64,000 nt of DNA from Diphasiastrum complanatum (taxonomy: Eukaryota; Streptophyta; Lycopodiopsida; Lycopodiales; Lycopodiaceae). A model generated the notes under the pieces. The model had not been told where the DNA came from. It worked only from the letters and a program-made list of their open reading frames with translations, and did no database searches. Shown here piece after piece: positions 33,499 through 45,744 of this stretch; the stretch's first letter is position 1; every line of letters starts with the position of its first letter. Made by a program: the position numbers and the translations under genes. The DNA lies in the NCBI GenBank assembly GCA_029204225.1, contig CM055095.1, positions 64,930,158 to 64,994,157 of the forward strand, written 5' to 3'.

Positions 33499-34500
33499 CT
33501 GTTGTAAATATTGGCACAGTCGCGACATCTATAGAAATACAAGCAAAGTCGATAACAGTCTATATCGACATGTTCGAAGTCATCGACTTATCCGAAGTCA
33601 TCGACATGTCTAACGTCTTCAAGTTACCCGACGTCCACGTCATCGACTTGGCCGAAGTCATTGACATCCTCGACGTCTCCAACCTATCTAACGTCTACGT
33701 CCTTGACTTCCACGTCCCTGACTTCCATGTCGACGACTTGGCCGAAGTCATCGACATCCTTGACGTCAGCGTCCTCGACTTCGACGTCCCCGACTTCCAC
33801 GTCATCGACTTGTCCGACAGCTTGAAGCTTGTCCATGATCTCCTACTTGTACGAAGTCATCGACGTGTCCGACATCTCTAACTAAATTAGATGTCGACTG
33901 AAAGCGGCGTGCAACAACAACTAGTGCCTTAATCCTAATTTGTAAAGTTAACCATTCTTTTAATCAGTTAACCATGTGTACATATTCATCTAAGATCGAT
34001 GAATCAATAGATCAGTATCTACATCAGTACTTTCATTCAGAGCGCAATTGTATCGTTCTTCTTCTCTGTTATCACAGAGTATTGTATCAAGAAGAACGTG
34101 CCTGATCTGTTCTACAATCACATTGTATCTCTACACGACTAATCCATCATTGTTCCAAAAGTTTAGTTTGTGTAAGGTGATTGCATGTTTGAACTGATTC
34201 ATTATTCTGTAGATTTTATCATTCTACATAACTGATAGCACTGCCCAATTTCTTGCGCTGATCATTGCATTTAGTTCAATGCTTTCGCAAAGCTAAAATA
34301 TTTAATCAAGGTAATTTGTGCATGGCTAGGGAATTGACTTAGTCGATCCAACAACTTCGAGGCTGTGATCAATAGGACAGACTTTGAAGTCGGTTTGATT
34401 ACTAAATCGATAGACTTAGTTTCATACACCGAGGATTCCCTGTTGCTGCATTTTGTTGGCAACAAGAATTGAAGGTTGATCCACCTGTCGAATCCTAGAA
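33499..34500 (+). repeat. probable copia 5' LTR and flanking region
   Basis: This lies upstream of a primer-binding site at 34501. It begins near TGTTGTAAATATTGGCAC and holds the GTCGAC-rich repeat block. The LTR right end is not the usual CA directly at the primer site (the sequence there is CCTAGAA), so the boundary is uncertain. Confidence 0.45.
33560..33885 (+). repeat. GTCATCGACTTGGCCGAAGT-type degenerate minisatellite
   Basis: Variants of GAAGTCATCGACTT and GACGTC(T/C)AC repeat many times, giving an open frame of Val-Ile-Asp-Leu-Ala-Glu and Asp-Val repeats (33570-33881). It is CpG-rich in otherwise AT-rich DNA. The reading frame is most likely a by-product of the repeat. Confidence 0.75.
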
Positions 34501-34512
34501 TGGTATCAGAGC
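34501..34512 (+). other. copia primer-binding site
   Basis: TGGTATCAGAGC, initiator Met tRNA type, 137 bp before the gag ATG at 34649. Confidence 0.85.
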
Positions 34513-34648
34513 ACGTTTTTTGATTCCTAGAGGCAAATTAGAGCGTATAATATCAGAACAATTGTTTTTGGTATAGTGTAGGCAGTTGCTATTATTGTTT
34601 TCAGTCATATTAATGTACTATATGCATATACTCATCTTGAAATTTCAA

Positions 34649-37505
34649 ATGGATTCACAATCACAGTCTACTCTAATGGTAGAGAAACTGGATGGTTCAA
34701 ATTACCATTTATGGAACTTTAGAACGAGAGTAGTACTGATTGCCAAAGAATTGTGAGAAATAGTCGTTGGAATCGAACTAGTTTCCACTGTCGATGAGCA
34801 AGCCATTTCCAAATGGAAGCTCGAGGATGGCAAGGCTTTTGCCTTGATCACCCTTAACATCTCCGACACACAAATTGGTCATATCAGAAAAGCCCAATCA
34901 TCGAAAGAAGCTTGGGATACATTGAGTACATTATATGAAGTGAGGGATGTCACTTTGAAGCTGCATCTGAGGAGAAATTTTCTCTCTCTCAGAATGTCAG
35001 ATGGTGATTCTATTCAGAATCACATAAATGAATCTAAGACTCTAATGGATCATATGGTAGCAATAGGTTCGGCAATCGAAGACTTTGATGCTGTTATGAC
35101 CTTATTGTCAAGCTTACCATCTTCCTATGAAAACTGGGTGATGATGGTTTCCACACACTCAGACATCACATTATCCAGAGTCATAACTATGCTGCTGTAG
35201 GAGGAAACAAGAAGAGCTGGAGCATCTTCATCCTCATCAATGACTCACAAGCATTATTCTCCAAGAGGGGCTCAAGAAAGCAACAAAAGAAGAAAATTGT
35301 TCGACAAACTGACAACAATAAAAATCATTCATAGAAGTCCTAGAATCAGCCACCTGTTCAGAACAACAAGAAAAGACTCTTCTGTAGGTATTGCAAGAGA
35401 CCAAATCATGAGATCCAAAATTGTCAAATCTTGAAGTTCAATAACGACAAGAAGAAGAAGAAGCCGGATCAGCAAGCTCATGCAACCGACACCAAGCAGA
35501 AGATCAAAGATGATGATGATGAGTAGGAAGTCTTCATGGTAAGCCATCACCATGTCGAACAGTCAGAGGAGTGGTTCCTCGATTCTAGGGCATGACAAGC
35601 CATCAAAAATGGTTCATCGACTATTCACCCTACAACACAAAGAAATTTGTTCACCTTGGAGACAACAGTTCTCACATAATTGAAAATGAAGGTACTGTTA
35701 TGATGAATTTTCAGAATGGAATGTCGAAGCTTATACCAAATGTATTGTATGTCCCAAATTTGACAATTAATCTACTGTCAGTTAGTCGAATCACAGATTT
35801 AGGACATAGGGTAGAGTTTCTGACAGATTCCTGTGAAATTCTTGATAAGAGCAAGAGAGTTCTTGCACTCGGAAAGAGACAAGGATATCTCTATAGGATT
35901 AGTCATTGTAATACTGTAACTGATCGTGCTTTAAGCAGTTCGACATCTATGAATAAAAAAGTGATTTGGCATTATAGACTTGGTCACCTTAATTATATGT
36001 CAATAGGTAGCATGTCTAAACACTCTTCAGTTCTTGACCTAGACTGTAAAATTGTCAATCCCCCTGTCTGCTCAAGTTGTATCGGAGGACAGCAAGCAAG
36101 GAGGCCATTCAAGTCAAATCAAGAACATGTTTCTAGAGATCTGTTAGACATTGTGCATATTGATATATGTGGCCCAATGCAGACACCATCATTACTTGAT
36201 GCAAAGTTCTTTATTACTTTCATAGATGATTATTCCTGGAGGATTGTTGTCTATTTTTTAAAACACAAATCTGAAGCTTTCTAGTCCTTCAAGAAATTTA
36301 AGGAGAATGTTGAGTTGCAGACAAGCAGAAGAATCAGAGCTCTCAGGAGCAACAATGGTGGAAAATACATTTCAAATGAATTCAAGGATTACTGCTCAAC
36401 CAATGGCATCGAGCAACAATTTGTTGTTTCATATTCTCCACAATCAAATGGACTGGTTGAAAGGAAGAACAGAATCTTAGTCGAGTCTGCTAAATGCATA
36501 ATCACACATGCTTCTTTGCACAAATCATTTTGGCAACATGTTGTCTCAACAACAACTTATTTGCAGAATCGATGCATAACTAAGGGTGTTCCTAACAGCA
36601 AAACTCCTTATGAGGTTTAGACATGATTCAACCCTCAATCAAACATTTTAAAGTGTTTGGATGCACAATAGTATGCTCATGTCCCAAAGGACAACAGAAA
36701 GAAACTTGATGAGCATTCTTTTAAAACTATTTTTGTTGGCTATTGAAATTTTAATGGAATGTACGGACTATATAATATAGAAACCTGTAAAGTTTTCACT
36801 AACAGGGATGTGACTTTTATCGAAGATCAGTTTATTGATTTGAAGGGCAAGGGACAAATGCAGTCCACAATTTCTGCTCTGATAACTGACTCTTTTCAGA
36901 AGACAATTTCCATTCCTTCATGTAGAAGTCATCCTATACAGTCAGATCCAGAAGAAGATGAAGAGACTGCAACTCAAGAGCAGTCAATGTGTCCGACATA
37001 CCCAACACAGCCGACAGAAAGTTAGACTTCAAAGCCACAAGCTTCGACCAGGAGATCGTCAAGAATTCAATCTCAACCTATCCGATATACTGATGAATTT
37101 GCTCACTATTCTATTTAGGAGCCAACCACAATCGAAGAAGCATTGTCACAGGCCGACTCAAATCTGTGGAAAGAAGCAATGGACAAAGAATACAATTCAC
37201 TGTTGAGGAACAACACTTGGACTGTCACCGACCTGCCAACAAATAGAAAGATTATCGACTGCAAATGGATCTTTAAGATCAAATACAAAGTAGACAAGAG
37301 CATCAACAGAAGGAAAGCTCGACTTGTGACAAGGGGATTTTCACAAATTCCCAACATCGATTACTTCGAGACCTTTAGTCCTGTTGTCAAGCACACTTCT
37401 ATTCGACTCCTACTTTCTTATGCTGCTGCAACAAATCTTGAGGTATATTAGATGGATGTACAAACTACATTCCTCAATGGAGTTATTGATGAGGACATCT
37501 AGGAT
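34649..37505 (+). pseudogene. copia gag-pol, truncated in RT (pseudogene)
   Basis: Gag starts MDSQSQSTLMVEKLDGSNYH with a TGA at about 34756, then stays open to 35200. Protease is seen at 35565 (EEWFLDSRA) but ends in a TGA, with a frameshift in the following region. The open frame 35592-36284 holds the pre-integrase domain (WHYRLGHLNYMS) and the integrase start (HIDICGP, TFIDDYS). The second catalytic Asp of integrase is replaced by Asn (RSNNGGKY, codon 36351-36353), while the Glu is kept (NGLVERKN). RT starts near 37165 (CKWIFKIKYKVD, FETFSPVVK) and reaches MDVQTTFLNG, where it is cut at about 37505 close to the next LTR. Confidence 0.88.
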
Positions 37506-37556
37506 CTATGGCTGCTATGGATGCGGTGAAGGCCACAAAATTGTTAGTGTTCTTAT

Positions 37557-38566
37557 TGTTGGATTATTCTCCTACTGATCGACTAATCGACATTTTAATC
37601 TTCGTCTAACTTTTATCTAGACCTGCAGATTTCTACATAGTCTGCAGAACTACTCGAAAATGGTTCACAATGTTGACATTTTCAAAAGTTTCTCTCGCTT
37701 CGGCTTTTTTGCAAAATGCTAGATGCCTCAAATGTTAAGGAAATGACTTTGATAAAGACCTTCGCAATTTCACATGACAGCTTACGTTCATTTTTGCAGA
37801 CTTACAGTTTACGTTTAAAACTGCAAACAAACTATTACGACCAAAGCGACCGACTTGTATGAATTCATCAGCAAGTAATTTTTGAGAAGTCCTAATTAGA
37901 TGGATGCCAGCACATCACAGCCAACTGGATGATGCATTTGACGACCTAATTGCTTAGTATAAAAATTTGCTCATATTTCTACATTTCAGTTGTAATGTGA
38001 TCAAGAGATCAACAAGTATTGAATAGATAGCTCTCTCACTCTCTCAAGCCTGCGAGCTTGAACACTTCTGAGCATTCTAGCTTACTTCTTAGAGTTGATT
38101 AGAGATCTCTATTGCACTTATTGTTTATCAGTAGTTGCGCTTAATTCAAACTTATATTTAGCCGCTCAGAGATAGCTTAGAGTACGCGGATTTGATCCGC
38201 AATTTTTGTACTCATTTACATCTGTTTTGTTTTTATATTACATCAATATTATTTTTTTATTGCGTTCAGGTTCATCTCAGAATGTATGCGTTTCCATAAT
38301 TCTTCGCGATTGATTATTTGTCTGATAATTCAATGCTAATGTTTGGCTACGTAATCGCTGTAGTACTAATGATTTCAAAGTAAGTTACTATAAGATCGAA
38401 TGTGATTTCAATCACTATTGTTTTGTTCAAAATTGATAGGTAGTCATGCATAGAGAAATAGGAAGATAGTTTATTCCGCTGCACACGATAAGTTTTAATT
38501 CTTGTCGTTCGAATTTTTTTTATTTAATTCTATTCCACCTATCTTTTCATACACCTCTTTCCAACA
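37557..38566 (+). repeat. copia 5' LTR (about 1010 bp)
   Basis: TGTTGGATTA at the left and TTTCCAACA at the right (7 bp terminal inverted repeat), directly followed by a primer-binding site. A TATA-like TATAAAAAT is near 37957. No matching 3' LTR in the same orientation was found downstream. Part of it (from 38343) is repeated at 42537. Confidence 0.8.
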
Positions 38567-38578
38567 TGGTATCAGAGC
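38567..38578 (+). other. copia primer-binding site
   Basis: TGGTATCAGAGC directly after the LTR. Confidence 0.92.
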
Positions 38579-38751
38579 GTTGATTCTTCAAGGCCTAGTA
38601 CTATATCAGAACACAAGCTCTTATACTTGATATCTTTTGTGATATAAACTTATTCTTCAATTCGCATCAATTTGTTTCAGTATCAGAGAATTGATTTCCA
38701 ATTGTAGCGCAACACGATATCTCTCTTAACGTCGTCAGACTAAAGTTTCAG

Positions 38752-39640
38752 ATGGATTCTCAAAGTAAAGTTGGTCTTATCGCAGACAAGCTGAATGGAT
38801 CCAATTATCATTTATGGAAATTTAAGATGAAGACCTTGCTAATTGCCAACGAGTTGTGGGATGTTGTCATAGGTATAGAAGTAAAGCCTGAAGACGACAC
38901 AGAAGACCCAAAATGGATATCGAAAGATGGTAGAGCTTTCGCGCTTATTATCCTTAGTATATCAAATACTCAAATTGGACACGTAGCTAAAGCCAGAACT
39001 TGGAAAGAAGTTTGGGACATCCTGAGCTCACTATATGATGTGAGAGACGTAACTACCAAGTTACATCTTCGAAGGAAATTCTTCACACTCAAGATGTCGA
39101 ATAATTCTCTTCAGAATCATATTAACCAATTTAAGAATCTCTTGCAACAGATGGTCGTTGTCGGATAAGTCATAGATGATCAAGACGCAATTATGACATT
39201 GCTTTCAAGCTTGCCCTCTACATATGAGAACTGGGTGATGATCATCACGACACACTCAAATTTATCTCTTACCAGAGTTATCACTATGTTGCTGCAAGAA
39301 GATAATCGAAGAAGTCAAGACACTTCATCTACCTCTTCGTCTCATGCTCTATATGTCAATAAGGCTCGAAATGATAGAAGCAAAAAAGCTCCAAGCAATC
39401 TACATCGAATCAGAAATAGACTCAAAGTCAAGAACAATCATCGAATCCACATTCGTCGAAGAAGAAGAAGTTTTGCAGGTACTGCAAGCGCAATAACCAT
39501 GAGATCCAAGATTGCCGAATTCTCAAAGCGAAATATGTAGCCAAGCAACCTGATCAACAAGCAAATACAGTTACAACATCTCCTGAAGTCGAAATGGACG
39601 AAGACGCTTTTATGGTCAAAGACAAATACACGAATTCAGT
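38752..39640 (+). pseudogene. copia gag (pseudogene, copy A)
   Basis: MDSQSKVGLIADKLNGSNYH starts an open gag to a TAA/TAG near 39166, and the frame goes on to 39540 (MTLLSSLPSTYENWVM, ITMLLQEDNRR). A frameshift before the expected zinc knuckle destroys it, and the tail reads in other frames to about 39640. It is related to the gag at 34649 and nearly the same as 42933-43800. No protease or integrase follows. Confidence 0.85.
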
Positions 39641-40139
39641 GTCGTAAAATGTGGGGACAGGTAGCAGAAGCTTGAGTGTGGCCGTGTAGGAACGGAAATG
39701 CAACAATTAGCAGCAGAAATACTCAAGATGAATGATCCATACAAATTGCACAAATGAACAATATAGTAGTGAGACAAAAAATTGCACTTTGATTAATATC
39801 AAACAGTGAGTACAATGCGTGAAGTGATAACTTTAGCTTGATTATTGAGTGTGATTATGCTGGCTATAGAAGAACTCTGATTATAATCTTAAAACAACAC
39901 TTACGTAGCTTGATTTAGCTAGTAGTATATATTTACAAGTGTCTTCAAAAAAATATCTTACAAGCATTGAATGCTATTTATGCCAGTCTTTGTGTATGAA
40001 CAAAGTGGGTAATTGCCCTTGGGATATTTAGCGTTCCAGCTATTTTTAGGCTTGATGATAAGTTGGCGACATCGGTCTACCACTATTGGAAAAACCTCAA
40101 AAACGTGAAGGTGTCTTTGAATAGAGAAAGCATGTAAAT
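39641..40139. other. spacer shared with 43801-44285
   Basis: No gene. AT-rich DNA repeated in the second copy of the unit. On the minus strand it follows the truncated RT and contains a TATATATT stretch near 39925, so it could be the LTR of the minus-strand element, but primer site and termini are not visible. Confidence 0.45.
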
Positions 40140-41119
40140 CTAGTGGACTTCAAGATCTGTTGCGGCTGCAAAGGAGAGAAGTAGGCAGATCGAAGCATGT
40201 TTTACAATGAAGGTTTCAGAATAATCCAGATCTGAAATCTGGGAAAAGCCTTTGGCGACTATCTTGGCCTTGTAACGATTTAGCCTTCCTTCAGCGTCAT
40301 ACTTCACCTTGAATATCCATTTGCATGGACTTGGGTTTCAATCCTGTGGCAGCTCAATGACTGTCCATGTTTGATTCTCTATCAAAGAATCGAATTTGGT
40401 GTCCATCGTTGCTTCTCACTGGTCAGCATCAGGAGTAGACATTGCCTTAAAAACGGTGGTTGCTCTCTACACAAAGTAGCAGGCCAAATCATCCATAAAT
40501 CTAGATTGAGGCTATTTGGATCTGTTCGATTTTTTGGTTCGAACTTCGGTCCTCTGATGTGGGTTGACTCGTTGAGTTTCTTCACTGGTTGGAATGATAA
40601 AAAACTTGAATTCGATCCTGAACTAGAATTCGGTCAGAGTGCATACTGCTCTTCTTGTCAGTATAACCTGATTTTGTAGATCTCTTGGATCTAAACTTCT
40701 GATTTTTTGAATATAGAGCTTGAGAATCCGATCCTGATCCTGAGCCTGAGGAGGATGCTGATCTTCTGATCTCCTCTTGTAGGAGCAACAAAATTACTCT
40801 TGATAGAGTGAGATGGTCTTGGGTCAAAATTGCCATGACCCGATTCTCGTAGGCTTTAGGCAGACTCGTTAATAGAGTCATGAGAGCATCAAAATCTTCT
40901 ATGATTGAGCCAGTTGCAGTCATTGCTCCATAAGATTTTTGAAGTATTCAGATGACTCGAAATATTTTTTGCATCAAACATTCTCAGGGTGAAGATTTTC
41001 TTCCTCAAGTGTAACTTGGAAGTCACATCCCTGATATCGTAGAGGGTTGCTAGGATGTTCCATGCAATATTCTTAGCAATCTGAGGAACACGTAGGTGTT
41101 GAAAATTGTCACTTCTCAC
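40140..41119 (-). pseudogene. copia fragment, gag fused to integrase end and RT start
   Basis: On the minus strand, gag (41119-40582: TLYDIRDVTSKLHLRKKIFT, MTLLTSLPKAYENRVM, a Ser/Gly run) jumps near 40580 into the region between integrase and RT and then RT ([22 protein letters not shown]) to about 40140. Zinc knuckle, protease and most of integrase are deleted. Stops and frameshifts are frequent. Confidence 0.75.
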
Positions 41120-42536
41120 TTGTCATTGTTTATTGTGAATAAAGATCAATCATTAGAACAATGTTCATAATCCGATTTCACACGTGTGGAGCCTGTTCCC
41201 ACGTTTGAAAGAAAGTACTTTTCATACTTGTATATATCTATTTTGATTTTGTATCAATCAAGTTAGTGTGAACATGATATGACTAGTTTTTTAGTCAAGT
41301 TGACTAGTCACCTAGAAATTAGCTTTTCCTTGCATGTGCATGAGTAAATGCTCCCACATGGCAAGTGGATGTTCACACGTGTGTATAGAGTTCTAGAAGA
41401 TAAGAGTTGACCATTTTTCTTAGATCCTATTTTGTAGGGAATATTCCTATATTCTAGGATATTAGCTCTTTGAATTTTAGCCATATTCTAGGAGGTCAAC
41501 TTCGGATAAGGATCAAGGATGGATCAAATGGATAGATCTGAGTGATGTGGCACTCTTCACACGTGTGAAGACCTTTTGGACTACCCAGACTCGTGGATGT
41601 ACTTGATCCATAAAAGGATCATCATTTTTCTAATGAGATTGATGAGACTTTTGCATTCTACACTTTTGTGAGATTTCTAGTCATTAGAATTGTGATTTCT
41701 ATGAATGATTGCTATCAAGAACCAAAGTACTTGTTGTTTCAAGTGCAGGACGTACTTTGGATAGTACTCCACATGTGTGAGGCCGCTTTCACTAATTTAT
41801 GAAGTTTTGATCCATTGCTCTTGCTTAAATCTAAGTGTAGTGAATCTAGATCAAGATCTAAAGTGTAGAACTTGATAGATCCATTGATTAAGCAACCAAT
41901 ACCTCTCTATGATTTTTAAGTACAATAATTATATTCAAACTGAAATTTTATCATGGTATCAGAGCTAAGTATGAGAGTGATTATTTGAATCATAAAACTT
42001 ACAAAGATCATTGGCAAAGAAAATTTTTGGCCAATACCAGTGAGGGCGAGTTCATCTAGAGTGATAGCTTGTTTCTATTTGGATCAAATCGACTTGGAGG
42101 CTGTGTATGTACTTTTCACATGTGTGAAACCGTACAGCAACTTTATTTCATGTTACTTTGTGTTTTTTGGTCCTATAATCTCAATTCTAGCTCATTTTTA
42201 GTGCTTTTTGAAGCATACTAGTGATCTAGATTCAGTCTAGCTAATGCCTATGACCAAATAAAGTTTTGGATCATTGAAGCATTTCTTTTTAGAGTTTAAG
42301 ATCAGATCTAAGAGGCTGATTTGTTTAGATCCTTAGATGAAGTGAAATATCTAAGAAAAGTGTAAAGCAAAAAATTTTGTGAGAGTGAAAGCTAGGAATT
42401 TTTTGTCAAGATCTAATTGTGTATCATTCAAGCTTGTGTGCTAGTTTGATAGAGACAAGGCTATAGGCAATCTTGTGAGCTTTAGGCCTTTCATAGATCT
42501 TTAAAAATTCAGAATTTTTTTTGATTTTAGGAGAGC
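41120..42536 (+). repeat. copia LTR end, primer site and leader without gag
   Basis: TGGTATCAGAGC at 41954-41965 follows TTTTATCA, the probable LTR end. Upstream DNA has a TATA-like CATAAAAGG near 41606 and repeated ACACGTGTG motifs. A leader of about 570 bp follows and is cut at 42536, where the duplicated copia unit begins with GGCTACGTAATC. The LTR left end is not clear. Confidence 0.65.
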
Positions 42537-44741
42537 ATTCGGCTACGTAATCATTGTAGTACACTTGATTTCAAAGTTAGTTACTATAAGATCGAACGTG
42601 ATTTCAATCAATATTGTTTTGCTCAAACACATAGAGAAAGAGGAAGACAGTTTATTTTGCTGTGCACGATAAGTTCTATTTCTTGTCGTTTGAATTTTTT
42701 TTATTCGATTCTATTTGGCCTATCTTTTCATACACCTCTTTCCAACATGGAATTAGAGCGTTGATTCTTCAAGGCCTCATACTATATCAGAACACAAGCT
42801 CTTATACTTGATATCTTTTGTGATATAAAATTATTCTTCAATTCAAATCAATTTGTTTTAGTATTAGAGAATTGATTTCCAATTGTAATGCAGCACAATA
42901 TCTCTCTTAACATCGTTAGACTAAAGTTCTAGATGGATTCTCAAAGTAAAGTCGGTCTTATCACAGACAAGCTGAATGGATCCAATTATCATTTATGGAA
43001 ATTTAAAATGAAAACCTTGCTAATCGTCAACGAGTTGTGGGATGTTGTCATAGGTACAAAAGTAAAGCTTGAAGGCGATACAGAAGACTCAAAATGGATA
43101 TCGAAAGATGGTAAAGCTTTCACGCTTATTATTCTCAAAATATCAGATACTCAAATTGGCCACGTAGCTGAAGCCAGAACTTCGAAAGAAGTTTGGGACA
43201 TCTTGAGCTGACTATATGATGTGAGAGACGTAACTACTGAGTTACATCTTTGAAGGAAATTCTTCACACTCAAGATGTCGAATAATGATTCTCTTCAGAT
43301 CATATTAACCAATTTAAGAATCTCTTGCAATAGATGGCCATTGTCGGATAAGTCATAGACGATCAAGACGCAATTATGACATTGCTTTCAAGTCTACCCT
43401 CTAAATATGAGAACTGGGTGATGATCATCACGACACACTTAGATTTAACTCTTACCAGAGTTATCACTATGTTGCTACAAGAAGATAATCGAAGAAGTCA
43501 AGACACTTTGTCTACCTCTTCGTCTCATGCTCTATATGTCAACAAGGCTCGAAATGATAGAAGTAGAAAAGCTCCAAGCAATCTACATCAAATCATAAAT
43601 AGACTCAAAGTCAAGAACAATCATCGAATTCACATTTGTCGAAGTGCAATAACCATGAGATCCAAGATTGTTGAATTTTCAAAGCGAAGAATGTAGCCAA
43701 GCAACCTGATCAACAAGCAAATATAGTTACAACATCTCTTGAAGTCAAAATGGACGAAGACACTTTTATGGTCAAAGACAAATACATGAATTCAATGTCG
43801 TAAAAGATGGGGACAGGCAGTGGAAGCTTGAGCGTGGTCGTATAGGTACGAAAATGCGACAGTTAGTAGCAAAAATACTCAAGATGAATGATTCGTACAA
43901 ATTGCGCAATTGAACAATACAATAGTGAGACAAAAAATTGCACTCTGATTGATATCAAAGAATGAATACAATGCGTGAAGTGATAAATTCAGCTTGATTG
44001 TTGAGCGTGATTACTTTGGCTACAGAAGAACTCTGATTATAATGTTAAAACAACACTTACTTAGCTTGATTCAACTAGTAGTATATATTTACAAGTGCCT
44101 TCACAAAAATATCTTACAAGCACTGAATGCTATTTACGCTAGTCTTTGTATATGTACAAATTGTATAATCGCCCTTGGGATATTTAGTAGTCCAGTTGTT
44201 TTTAGGGTTGATGATAAGTTGGCACATGACGTCGGTCTACCACTGTTGGAAAAATCTCAAAAATGCGAGGTGTCTCTAAACAGAGAAAGCATGTAAATCT
44301 GGTGGACTTCAAGATCTACTGTGGCTGCAAAGGAGAGAAGTAGGCAGATCGAATCATGTTTGACAATTGGGCTGAAGGTTTCAGAATAATCCAGATCTGA
44401 AATCTGGAAAAAGCCTTTGGCGACTAGCTTGGCCTTGTAACGATTTAGCCTTCCTTCAGCATCGTACTTCGCCTTGAATATCCATTTTCATGGAATTGGC
44501 TTTCGGTCCTGTGGCACCTTAGTGACTATCCATATTGGATTTTATATCAGAGAATCAAATTGGGTGTCCATCGCTACTTTTCAGTAGTCAGCATCAAGAG
44601 TAGAAATTGCCTTAGAAACGGTGGTTGGTTCCTACACAAAGTAGCAGGCTGGATCATTTATAAATCTAGATGGAAGTTGTCTGGACCTGTTCAACCTTCT
44701 GGTTTGAACTTCGGTCCTCTGATGTGGGTTGACTCATTGAG
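42537..44741. repeat. rearranged copia unit, copy B of a 2.2 kb duplication
   Basis: Repeats 38343-40577. Here the LTR end keeps TTTCCAACATGG but the primer site has changed to TGGAATTAGAGC. At the right the minus-strand integrase C-part continues to about 44940, where copy A has a deletion. Confidence 0.8.
42933..43800 (+). pseudogene. copia gag (pseudogene, copy B)
   Basis: MDSQSKVGLITDKLNGSNYH, stop at 43209-43211, then open again at 43376-43696 (MTLLSSLPSKYENWVM). Same breaks in general structure as copy A plus its own: a loss near 43300 and a lost arginine-rich stretch near 43645. Dead. Confidence 0.83.
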
Positions 44742-44944
44742 GTTATAACTCATTGTCTGTGTCTGTGTCATTTTTCTACAGTTGAATCCTTGGATTGGAA
44801 TTTGGGTGCTCGATCCCTGGGTCAGATTTGTCAACAGCTTTTCCCTTGTGGTCGATGAACTGTTCTTCCACAAAAATGACATCTCTACTAGTGAATGTCT
44901 TCTCAGTATCCAAATTGTAGAGCTTGTATGCCTTGTGATCTAGG
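44280..44944 (-). pseudogene. copia integrase C-part and RT N-part (pseudogene, copy B)
   Basis: On the minus strand, AYKLYNLDTEKTFTSRDVIF (44935-44875) is the integrase C-terminal region. RT then starts with MDTQFDSL near 44575 and [20 protein letters not shown] (about 44490-44430), FSPIVKHDS, ending near 44290. RT catalytic motifs are missing because the fragment stops after LEVHQIYM. Confidence 0.78.
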
Positions 44945-45180
44945 TGCCACCAGGTCCTGATAATGAATCATGTTCTTATTCTGTTTTCTGAACAACGGAG
45001 TATTGAGCAGAGACTTAAATCTGAGATAAATCTCAGAAAATACCTCCACACCAGAACCCTGAATAATATAAGGAAGAATAAAAATAAAAGAAGAAAAAAG
45101 AAATTTGAAATACTCTATATTATCACTAATACCAAATTCATGAAAAAAAGATAGCAGACTAGAATTGAAATTAGACATTT
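44945..45180 (-). pseudogene. unknown intron-containing gene, copy 4 (exon fragment)
   Basis: The minus strand reads GVEVFSEIYLRFKSLLNTPL then KQNKNMIHYQDL after an acceptor (ATTATTCAG near 45060). The part before it (FHEFGISDNIEYFKF) is also found upstream of copy 3, where it reads FGISDNIEYFK with the same spacing. It is cut at about 44945 by copia DNA. It is divergent from the H3-like gene at 46049, as copy 3 is from 26641. Confidence 0.6.
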
Positions 45181-45532
45181 CAACAAAAAAAATACAGAAG
45201 AAAGATTTTGAATATCGCTCTCAGATGTAGAATGCAGGTTGGATCAGAATCTCAAGGACCCTTACGCTCGAAGGAGATATCAGAAAATTGAGTATCAGAT
45301 CTGAGCGCGAGTACAAAGAATAGACAAGAAAGCAAACGTAAGGCGCGCTTGAAAGCGATATCGGAACAGGCAGTATCAGATCCAAGTGCAAGTATGTAAA
45401 CAGATCATGAACAAAGGAAAGTGTGCATTTAAAATCGATATCCGATGTAGAAATCAAAAAATTTACGTGAAAATCCGCACCAAAAAATTTTTATTAAAAA
45501 AAATTTGCACATGTGGAGGATGTCCAAAAAGA

Positions 45533-45744
45533 CACGTGTTGTCGCGTTATTCGTCAAGAATATTTCGCCGTCAAAAGAATGATTAATTTGACATTTATCA
45601 TGTGCAGAATGCCATGTGTTGCAATATGATTCGTGCACGTGTCCTACACCACATGGCCTCATTGTTGAGTCATAATGATCTGTTAGATGTCGCCACGTGT
45701 CTGAAGCCATTTTTTTTCACACTTGCAAAATTTTCTATATATAT
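45533..45744 (+). promoter_or_regulatory. probable promoter of the H3-like gene (three G-boxes and TATA)
   Basis: CACGTG occurs at 45533-45538, 45636-45641 and 45694-45699, followed by TATATATAT at 45736-45744. Transcription would start about 30 bp on, leaving about 280 bp of leader to the ATG at 46049. G-boxes are common plant promoter sites, bound among others by bZIP and bHLH factors. I did not find the octamer typical of plant core histone promoters. Confidence 0.5.

Larger units (their letters stand above)
38343..40577. repeat. rearranged copia unit, copy A of a 2.2 kb duplication
   Basis: LTR end, primer-binding site and gag on the plus strand, a 500-600 bp spacer, and then integrase C-part/RT on the minus strand. 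The whole arrangement recurs at 42537-44741 with point differences and small indels. Confidence 0.8.

Noticed and set aside
33570-33881. 103-codon protein of Val-Ile-Asp-Leu repeats
   Set aside because: It arises from a GTCGAC-type minisatellite in a probable LTR. There is no start context or second copy to support a gene.
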